A DNA stretch of 9,028 bases from Flavobacteriales bacterium (GTDB lineage Bacteria; Bacteroidota; Bacteroidia; Flavobacteriales; Flavobacteriaceae), in contig JALVEJ010000207.1 of the NCBI GenBank assembly GCA_027031025.1, positions 1 through 9,028 on the forward strand, given 5' to 3'. The notes below the pieces were generated by a model that had not been told where the DNA came from, searched no databases, and worked only from the letters and a program-made list of their open reading frames with translations. A program made the position numbers and the translations under genes. Positions 1-5,508 of this stretch are shown in pieces. Each line of letters opens with the position of its first letter. Positions within the stretch are counted from its first letter, which is position 1.

Positions 1-230
1 ATATACAATCTAAAACAACCCGTTTTGCGCAAACGCCCTTAGCTTATGTATTGCAAGAGTTAGAAAATCATTATAATGTAAAATTCAAAAATGAAGGTGT
101 CGATACACAAATTTTGTTTACCGGTTCCCTACCGCATAATAATTTAAAACTGGGTTTGAATTTATTATCAAAAGCACTGTCATTTAAATATAAAATCATT
201 GATAATCAATTGATTATAATAAAACCTTAA
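1..230 (+). CDS. FecR-family anti-sigma factor, C-terminal end (partial)
   Basis: The reading frame is open from base 3 to the TAA at 228-230 and gives the last 75 residues of a protein whose start lies outside the window. The segment has the pattern of the DUF4974 domain at the C-terminus of Bacteroidota FecR proteins: PLAYVLQELENHYNVKF, then a hydrophobic FTGSL strand, a leucine-rich helix (LKLGLNLLSKAL) and a terminal strand LIIIKP. In this family the N-terminal part binds and holds an ECF sigma factor in the cytoplasm, one membrane helix crosses the inner membrane, and this C-terminal part sits in the periplasm and senses the TonB-dependent receptor. The stop codon overlaps the ATG of the receptor gene (TAATG), suggesting translational coupling. 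The sigma-binding and membrane regions are not visible here, so the family call rests on the C-terminal domain and the neighbours. Confidence 0.85.
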   Translation, partial: IQSKTTRFAQTPLAYVLQELENHYNVKFKNEGVDTQILFTGSLPHNNLKLGLNLLSKALSFKYKIIDNQLIIIKP

Positions 231-2548
231 TGAAGCAATTTTTCATACTGTTTATAGTGGTTTTTAAATTTCATTATGTGTTTGGCCAAGGCCAAACACA
301 TTCTGTTTATTATAATCATACAGAACTTAGAAAGGTTATAGATAATATAGAACAGCAATATCAAGTGCATTTTTCATATCAATCGGATATTTTAAAAGAT
401 TTGTTTTTTAGTTGCGCTAAACAAGATTTAAATTTAGACACCCTGCTTCAAAAGATTTCACAAGAATTCAATTTAAAATTCATTCAATTGCAAGAAGGTT
501 TTTATGTCATTTTATTAGCCTCTGATGAAGTAACGAGACAAGATTTAAAAGAAGTGGTCATTAATGCATATCTGACCGAAGGGATCAAAAAAAATAAAGA
601 TGGAAGTTTTAATGTGTATCCGCAAGAGTTGGGTATTTTGGCTGGCTTGATTGCCCCTGATGTGGTTGAGAGCATACAACAACTTCCGGGTGTCATTAGT
701 CCCAACGAAACCGCTACTAGTTTAAGCATCAGAGGAGGTCGATATGATCAAACTTTTATTTATTACGATGGCATTCCTGTTTATCAAAAAGGACATCTGT
801 TCGGAATGATTTCGCCTTTTAATCCATATATTGTCAAGCGGGTTAAATACTATTTTAAGGGAACGCCACCAAAATATGAAGGCGGGGCTTCCGGCGTCAT
901 CGATTTGTCGTCCGGTGATGATATAGCCGAAAAATTTAAAATTGGAGGCAGTGTTAATGCTTTGTCAACAGATTTTGAATTAGAAATGCCTTTAATAAAA
1001 AAGCGTTTGAGCTTAACAAGCTCATTTCGGACTTCATATCGTGATATTTGGGAAACCCCAGGCTTACAACAATTTGAAAATAAGGTTTTTGAAAATACCA
1101 ATGTGCAATCGCAGACCATTAGGCTCAATACATTCGGGTTTAATGATTGGACTGTAAAATTAAATTCCAGTTGGGCAAAACATCAAAAATTATCGCTTAG
1201 TTTTTTGCATATTGAATCTATTCTAGACTTTAATCATAAAATTTCAGGTTATGACCAATATGATTATGGTGATAATTTGGATATTACAACTAATGGTGTT
1301 TCCATAATCTCTCAAAATGTTTTAAATGACAAATGGCAAGTCAAGACGGTTTTTAATTGGGCGTGGTATGATATGGCGTTTGAAAATCAAATGATTAAAC
1401 TACAAAAGACTATCGGAAATATTAATAAGGAAAATTTTGTTTCTCATACTGGTATCGGTACAGAATTTTCTTATCAACCAAAATATCATGTGCATTATCA
1501 TTTTGGCTATAATTATAATGAAAAACGAACGGCTTATCTTTTCAAGTTAATAATTGATAATCAGTTATATATATTTGATTATTTGAAAAACATCAACAAT
1601 ACTCAAGCACTTTACGGTATGATTCAGTATCGAAATTTTCATACTTGGGATATTGATGTGGGAATCAGAATACCTTATTATCAGGAATTAGAAAAAGTTT
1701 TTATAGAACCCAGATTGGTTATTGGAAAGAAAATTTTGCCTCATACAAAATTGCAAATTACCGGCGAAATTAAACATCAAAATATCATGCAAAACAATAA
1801 GACGGTTGTCGGGTTGCTCAATTTGGAAAATAAAATCTGGCAAGTTGCCGATCCTGTAAGTTTTCCAATAGTTTCTTCTCGACAATTTACAGCAGGATTA
1901 TTGTTTGCCAAAGATAAATGGCATTTAGAATTGGATTTTTACCACAAAAACACTAAAAATGTCGGACTTTCCATTCCGTTCCGGATATATAACAAACACC
2001 AATATTTAATTGGGGATTCAGAAACCCAAGGTTTGGATTTTTACATCAAAAAGAAATTCCGGAATTTTAATTTTTGGGCGTCATATTCTTTGATGCGTTC
2101 TCAAAACCGGTTTGAAAAGTTAAAAAACAATCAATATTTTGTCTCTGATTTTCAAATCCGGCATAAAACCTTATCAACTATTATGTATCATCATAAACAT
2201 TATCAAATGGCATTGAGTTGGTTATGGCACTCGCCACGTCCTTATTATGAAAATATTATTGTTGATAATGAAAACGCGAATGCAGATGATCGTATGAAAC
2301 AAGATTTTGATATAGCGTATTTGTCGGCTTTTAACCGGATTGATTTTTCAGCTTTTTACAATTCTCGATTTGGAAAACAGAACAGGTTTAAAGCTAAATT
2401 CGGCTTTTCTGTCAGGAATCTTTTAAATCATAAAAATATGTTGTCACATGAGCAAAATAGTTATGGTTTAAATACGCAATTGGTTGATTTTGAACGGTAT
2501 GGGTTAAATAGGGTTTTTAATGTTGTATTTCGATTAAATTGGAATTGA
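230..2548 (+). CDS. TonB-dependent outer-membrane receptor with STN signalling domain (FecA-like)
   Basis: This is a 772-residue outer-membrane receptor for TonB-driven uptake of a ligand that I cannot identify. Residues 1-20 form a signal peptide ending FGQ. Residues about 28-97 are an STN (secretin/TonB N-terminal) domain, the part that signals to a FecR anti-sigma factor. A TonB-box-like segment LKEVVINAY follows at 106-114. The plug spans about 125-230 and contains VVESIQQLPGV, LSIRGGRYDQ and YYDGIPVY. The rest, rich in alternating aromatic residues, is the beta-barrel, ending in VFNVVFRLNWN. It lacks the carboxypeptidase-regulatory-like domain common in SusC proteins, is much shorter than SusC (about 1000 residues), and has no SusD gene beside it, so a polysaccharide role is less likely than uptake of a siderophore, heme or another small ligand; that is inference. 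The ATG overlaps the anti-sigma stop. The neighbouring anti-sigma and sigma genes point to ligand-induced autoregulation. Confidence 0.9.
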   Translation: MKQFFILFIVVFKFHYVFGQGQTHSVYYNHTELRKVIDNIEQQYQVHFSYQSDILKDLFFSCAKQDLNLDTLLQKISQEFNLKFIQLQEGFYVILLASDEVTRQDLKEVVINAYLTEGIKKNKDGSFNVYPQELGILAGLIAPDVVESIQQLPGVISPNETATSLSIRGGRYDQTFIYYDGIPVYQKGHLFGMISPFNPYIVKRVKYYFKGTPPKYEGGASGVIDLSSGDDIAEKFKIGGSVNALSTDFELEMPLIKKRLSLTSSFRTSYRDIWETPGLQQFENKVFENTNVQSQTIRLNTFGFNDWTVKLNSSWAKHQKLSLSFLHIESILDFNHKISGYDQYDYGDNLDITTNGVSIISQNVLNDKWQVKTVFNWAWYDMAFENQMIKLQKTIGNINKENFVSHTGIGTEFSYQPKYHVHYHFGYNYNEKRTAYLFKLIIDNQLYIFDYLKNINNTQALYGMIQYRNFHTWDIDVGIRIPYYQELEKVFIEPRLVIGKKILPHTKLQITGEIKHQNIMQNNKTVVGLLNLENKIWQVADPVSFPIVSSRQFTAGLLFAKDKWHLELDFYHKNTKNVGLSIPFRIYNKHQYLIGDSETQGLDFYIKKKFRNFNFWASYSLMRSQNRFEKLKNNQYFVSDFQIRHKTLSTIMYHHKHYQMALSWLWHSPRPYYENIIVDNENANADDRMKQDFDIAYLSAFNRIDFSAFYNSRFGKQNRFKAKFGFSVRNLLNHKNMLSHEQNSYGLNTQLVDFERYGLNRVFNVVFRLNWN

Positions 2549-2571
2549 AAATAAAAGTATTTAAGCTAATA

Positions 2572-3090
2572 ATGAAAGCTAAAAATCAAAATATTTGCAT
2601 AGAAGCGGTCTTTGAGCGTATATATCAAATGTATGCCAAAGAACTGCGCAATTTTTTGATTTATAAATTTCAAGATGTCGAAACTTGTAATGATATCGTC
2701 CAAGAATGTTTTATAAAACTTTGGCAAAAATGCCATGAAGTGCCTTATAGCAAGGCAAAATCATTTTTGTTTACCGTAGGTAACAATGCTTTTATCAATC
2801 AAAAGAAACACTTACAAGTTGTCAGAAAGCATCATGCCGGTATGGTCAAACAAGAGACCAATCCGGTTTCGCCGGAATATATTTATATCGAAGAAGAATA
2901 TGCACAAAAACTCCATCGTTTAATAGAAAATTTGCCCGAAAAACAAAAAATAGTTTTTAAAATGAGCCGGCTTGAAAAGATGACTTACCATGAAATAGCC
3001 GAAACTTTGCAATTATCAGTTAAAACCATAGAAAAACGCATGTCTGCCGCACTACAATATTTAAGAGCTAATTTGGAATATTTTAAATGA
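2572..3090 (+). CDS. ECF-type RNA polymerase sigma-70 factor (FecI-like)
   Basis: This 172-residue cytoplasmic protein directs RNA polymerase to a small set of promoters. Region 2 covers about residues 12-80, with the core-binding helix DIVQECFIKLWQ at 41-52 and the region-2 end SKAKSFLFTVGNNAFI. A variable linker follows, then region 4 at about 112-166: LIENLPEKQKIVFKMSR and the helix-turn-helix MTYHEIAETLQLSVKTIEKR, which reads the -35 element. There is no extra C-terminal domain, so this is a minimal ECF sigma. I chose the ATG at 2572, 23 bases after the receptor stop. The frame is open back to a TTG at 2539 that would overlap the receptor end, but the added residues match no part of region 2. 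The gene is probably co-transcribed with the receptor and anti-sigma genes and is the likely partner of that anti-sigma factor. Its position after the receptor, not before the anti-sigma gene, is unusual. Confidence 0.9.
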   Translation: MKAKNQNICIEAVFERIYQMYAKELRNFLIYKFQDVETCNDIVQECFIKLWQKCHEVPYSKAKSFLFTVGNNAFINQKKHLQVVRKHHAGMVKQETNPVSPEYIYIEEEYAQKLHRLIENLPEKQKIVFKMSRLEKMTYHEIAETLQLSVKTIEKRMSAALQYLRANLEYFK

Positions 3091-3093
3091 AAA

Positions 3094-3117
3094 ATGGCTC
3101 AACAAAATTTGAGCCAT
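3094..3117. terminator. Hairpin terminator between convergent genes
   Basis: A perfect 9-bp stem, ATGGCTCAA (3094-3102) with TTGAGCCAT (3109-3117), encloses a 6-base loop. It starts 4 bases after the sigma-factor stop and ends 14 bases before the DUF779 stop on the other strand. Read on the minus strand the stem is followed by TTTTCATTT, a fair U-tract, so it suits the leftward dehydrogenase/DUF779 unit. On the plus strand the following bases are A-rich and the U-tract is weak, so termination of the sigma operon here is less certain. Confidence 0.65.
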
Positions 3118-3131
3118 ATAAAAACCATTTA

Positions 3132-3515
3132 TTATTTTTTATCAAGCATATTATCTGATAAACCTAATAATTTAGCCTCTTCGCCGGTCATAATACGGGA
3201 ATGAATAATAAATCTTAAACCCAGTGGAATTTCTAAAGAAAAGGTTGAACCTCTACCTTCTGTTATGTCCACGGTTATATGGGTGTATTTCCATATTTCA
3301 TACATATCTTCACTCATATAATAGTTAACGCCTTCTAATTGTCCTAAAAGAATATCACTGTCATCTAAATACATATCTTCTTTTTCAATAAGCATGGGCG
3401 CCGTCCCATCACAGCAACCACCACTTTGATGGAAAATAACTTCTCCGTATTCCTCTTTTAATTTTCTGACAACTTCCGCTGCTTTTTCTGTTATTGCTAC
3501 TTGTTGAAATGCCAT
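3132..3515 (-). CDS. DUF779 family protein
   Basis: This 127-residue soluble protein has no signal peptide or membrane segment. It matches the DUF779 family, whose members are small (about 110-130 residues) and often encoded next to aldehyde dehydrogenases. The recognisable parts are IFHQSGGCCDGTAPML at about 28-42, with adjacent cysteines C34 and C35, and the C-terminal TEGRGSTFSLEIPLGLRF at about 85-102. The biochemical role of the family is not known to me; the Cys-Cys pair in a glycine-rich turn after a histidine could be redox-active or bind metal, which is inference. I chose the ATG at 3515 (MAFQQVAITEKA). The frame continues upstream to a TTG at 3548, which would place the start inside an inverted repeat and add residues unlike the family. 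The gene lies 68 bases downstream of the aldehyde dehydrogenase on the same strand, so the two are probably one operon. Confidence 0.85.
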   Translation of the reverse strand: MAFQQVAITEKAAEVVRKLKEEYGEVIFHQSGGCCDGTAPMLIEKEDMYLDDSDILLGQLEGVNYYMSEDMYEIWKYTHITVDITEGRGSTFSLEIPLGLRFIIHSRIMTGEEAKLLGLSDNMLDKK

Positions 3516-3536
3516 ATTATTTTGTGTTATGATAAA

Positions 3537-3567
3537 CCGGTTAACCAATATTTCATCGGTTAACCGG
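3537..3567. repeat. Perfect inverted repeat between aldehyde dehydrogenase and DUF779 genes
   Basis: CCGGTTAACC at 3537-3546 is the exact reverse complement of GGTTAACCGG at 3558-3567, separated by 11 bases. Each arm also contains the self-complementary octamer GGTTAACC (3539-3546 and 3558-3565), with centres 19 bp apart, close to two helical turns. As RNA from the minus strand it would form a stable 10-bp stem followed by TTTATCATAA, a poor U-tract. It may be an mRNA-processing or stabilising hairpin, a partial terminator that lowers DUF779 expression, or a binding site for a dimeric regulator. The sequence alone does not decide among these. Confidence 0.75.
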
Positions 3568-3583
3568 AAAGTTATTATAATGA

Positions 3584-5083
3584 TTAAAAGAATCCTAGTT
3601 TCTTCTTATCATAAGAAATCAACATATTTTTATTTTGACGATAATGATCAAGCATCATCAAATGGGTTTCTCTACCGAACCCGGATTTTTTATAACCGCC
3701 AAATGGTGCATGTGCAGGATAAGCATGATAATTATTAACCCAAACCCGTCCGGCTTTAATAGCTCTTGGTATTTGATATAATTGGTGTGCGTCACGTGTC
3801 CAAACACCGGCACCTAAACCATACATGGTATCGTTTGCTATTTCAATAGCATCGGCTTCATCTTTGAATTTGGTAACTGATAAGACCGGTCCGAAAATTT
3901 CTTCTTGAAATACACGCATTTTATTATGTCCTTCAATAAGTGTAGGTTCAATATAATAACCGTTTTTGAATTCGCCTTCAACTTCGGCAGGCTTACCGCC
4001 GGTAAGAATTTTACCGCCTTCTTCTTCCCCGATTTTGATATAAGACATAATTTTTTCAAATTGGTCTTTAGAAGCTTGTGCGCCCATTTGCGTTTCCGTA
4101 TCGTAAGGATTGCCTTGTTTGATAGCTTTGACGCGATCAATCACCCGTTTCATAAATTCATCATAAATATCTTCTTGCACTAATAATCGGGAAGGGCATG
4201 TGCAAACCTCTCCTTGGTTAAAGGCAAATAAAACAGCACCTTCAATGGCTTTATCAAGAAAATCGTCATCGGCATCCATCACCGAATTGAAGAATATATT
4301 TGGTGATTTGCCACCTAATTCCATGGTTACAGGATTGATGTTTTTAGACGCATATTGCATAATTAATTGTCCCGTAGTGGTTTCACCGGTAAAGGCAACC
4401 TTATCAACACCGGGATGTGAAGCTAATGGTTTTCCGGCTTCGGGTCCAAATCCGTGAACAATATTGATAACGCCGGGAGGAAATACGTCGGCAATTTTTT
4501 CCATCAATAATGTGGCACTGGCAGGAGTTTGTTCTGCCGGTTTTAAAACGACGGTATTGCCGGCAGCCAATGCGGGTGGCAATTTCCATGACAGCATTAA
4601 TAACGGAAAGTTCCAAGGAATAATTTGAGCTACAACGCCCATGGGTTCTTTTATGATAAGAGAAACTGTATTCTCGTCGAGTTCTGTTGCCGAACCTTCT
4701 TCTGCTCTGATAGCAGCAGCAAAATAACGCCAATGATCGGCAGCTAAAGGAACATCGGCATTTAAGGTTTCTCTGATGGGTTTACCATTGTCAGCTGTTT
4801 CAACAACGGCAAATTCTTCTAAATTTTCTTCGATAATATCTGCCACCTTATTCAGCATTCTTGCCTTTTCTGCCGGTGGAACCTTTTCCCAAGCATCTTT
4901 GGCGGCATTGGCAGCAGCAACAGCATTATTGACATCTTCTTTTTTTGAACGCGGATATTTGGCCAAAAAGCTGTTGTCAATAGGAGAATAATTGTCAAAA
5001 TATTCTCCACCTACCGGTTCTACAAATTTCCCGTTGATAAAGTTGCCGTACTTTTCTTTAAATTTAGGTTTTGAATAGATCAT
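3584..5083 (-). CDS. aldB: NAD(P)-dependent aldehyde dehydrogenase, AldB/ExaC type
   Basis: This 499-residue cytoplasmic enzyme oxidises an aldehyde, probably acetaldehyde or another short aliphatic aldehyde, to the carboxylic acid with NAD(P)+. It has the full length of the family and all key features: PWNFP at 156-160 (N158 oxyanion hole), KPAE at 181-184 (cofactor-binding lysine), the Rossmann motif FTGETTTG at 231-238, the general-base glutamate E255 in MELGGKSP, the catalytic cysteine C294 in NQGEVCTCPSR, and EEIFGPV at 394-400 (E395, cofactor ribose). The NQGEVCTCPSR motif, GRVWVNNYHAYPAHAPFGG and the C-terminal LGFF resemble E. coli AldB and Pseudomonas ExaC closely; the symbol is given by that resemblance and the exact substrate is inferred. 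It is followed after 68 bases by a DUF779 gene, a common pairing. No AraC-type or other regulator is next to it. I found no convincing Bacteroidota promoter in its AT-rich upstream region. Confidence 0.93.
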   Translation of the reverse strand: MIYSKPKFKEKYGNFINGKFVEPVGGEYFDNYSPIDNSFLAKYPRSKKEDVNNAVAAANAAKDAWEKVPPAEKARMLNKVADIIEENLEEFAVVETADNGKPIRETLNADVPLAADHWRYFAAAIRAEEGSATELDENTVSLIIKEPMGVVAQIIPWNFPLLMLSWKLPPALAAGNTVVLKPAEQTPASATLLMEKIADVFPPGVINIVHGFGPEAGKPLASHPGVDKVAFTGETTTGQLIMQYASKNINPVTMELGGKSPNIFFNSVMDADDDFLDKAIEGAVLFAFNQGEVCTCPSRLLVQEDIYDEFMKRVIDRVKAIKQGNPYDTETQMGAQASKDQFEKIMSYIKIGEEEGGKILTGGKPAEVEGEFKNGYYIEPTLIEGHNKMRVFQEEIFGPVLSVTKFKDEADAIEIANDTMYGLGAGVWTRDAHQLYQIPRAIKAGRVWVNNYHAYPAHAPFGGYKKSGFGRETHLMMLDHYRQNKNMLISYDKKKLGFF

Positions 5084-5508
5084 AGTTAGTTATTTGGTTT
5101 TGAATTTTGCCTACTCTTTTCAAGATTTTCGGCTGCCTCTTTTGTTAAGTGTGCTAAAAGTAAGCAAAATTTTATAACTAATTATTTAAAAAAAAATAAA
5201 AAGTTTTTTTTAACTTAATTTTTTAATTTTATATATTTTTTTATAATTTTTTTGAATAAATTGACAAAAATCAGTTTTATTACTCATAGTTCGACTTGGA
5301 AATTTTATAAAAATCAAGTAAGTGTCTTATAAAACTTTCAATAATACTGATAATAACACTTTGAGTATTTGTTATTTATCATATTATTTTCATTTAATTG
5401 AACCAAACTTACAATTTATGACATCAAAACAGCCTTTCGTTTAATGAAACTTGCCGGTTGGTCTTTTGTCATTTACTTTCGTTTCTTATTAATATTAAAA
5501 TTTTGCTT
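5084..5508. other. Long AT-rich divergent intergenic region
   Basis: There is no credible gene in these 425 bases between two divergently transcribed genes. The core, about 5166-5253, has only three G/C bases in 88 and contains runs of nine A (5188-5196), eight T (5204-5211), six T (5219-5224) and two runs of seven T (5236-5242, 5247-5253). Such runs commonly bend DNA or keep it open near promoters, but their spacing (11 to 17 bases) is not a regular helical phase. The right-hand end holds a candidate promoter for the rightward gene. No clear operator, riboswitch or RNA gene is visible. Confidence 0.6.
5451..5481 (+). promoter_or_regulatory. Candidate Bacteroidota sigma-A promoter for the T9SS-sorted protein
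   Basis: A TTG at 5451-5453 (-33 element) is followed after 20 bases by TACTTTCG at 5474-5481, which differs from the Bacteroidota -7 consensus TAnnTTTG at one position. The spacing is within the usual range. Transcription would begin near 5487-5490, leaving a leader of roughly 20 bases before the ATG at 5509. The site also argues against the TTG at 5458 as the start codon, because that codon would lie between the two promoter elements. Confidence 0.5.

Noticed and set aside
502..1885. Antisense open frames of 65-92 codons inside the receptor gene
   Set aside because: Translations have no recognisable features and lie opposite conserved plug and barrel coding sequence.
2539..2571. TTG start for the sigma factor, 11 codons before the chosen ATG, overlapping the receptor end
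   Set aside because: TTG is rare as a start, the added residues are not part of sigma region 2, and the ATG at 2572 gives a normal ECF sigma length.
3516..3548. TTG start for DUF779 at 3548
   Set aside because: It would begin inside the inverted-repeat arm and add residues not typical of the family; the ATG at 3515 starts the recognisable protein.
3838..4733. Several open frames of 85-109 codons on both strands within the aldehyde dehydrogenase gene
   Set aside because: They are out-of-frame shadows of a fully conserved enzyme and show no domain or start signal of their own.
5186..5213. A/T-only inverted repeat (TTAAAAAAAA with TTTTTTTTAA) as a terminator or hairpin
   Set aside because: The stem has no G-C pair, and it lies upstream of two divergent genes where no transcript should end; chance pairing of A and T runs is enough to explain it.
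5426..5437. 12-base identity (AAAACAGCCTTT) with the arm of the terminator at 7256-7267, flanking the T9SS-protein gene as a possible insertion duplication
   Set aside because: The match is short, does not extend, and has no accompanying recombinase or target-site pattern; coincidence is the simpler reading.
5458..5508. TTG start for the T9SS-sorted protein at 5458
   Set aside because: It would place 17 residues before a complete signal peptide and lie between candidate -33 and -7 promoter elements; the ATG at 5509 is better.
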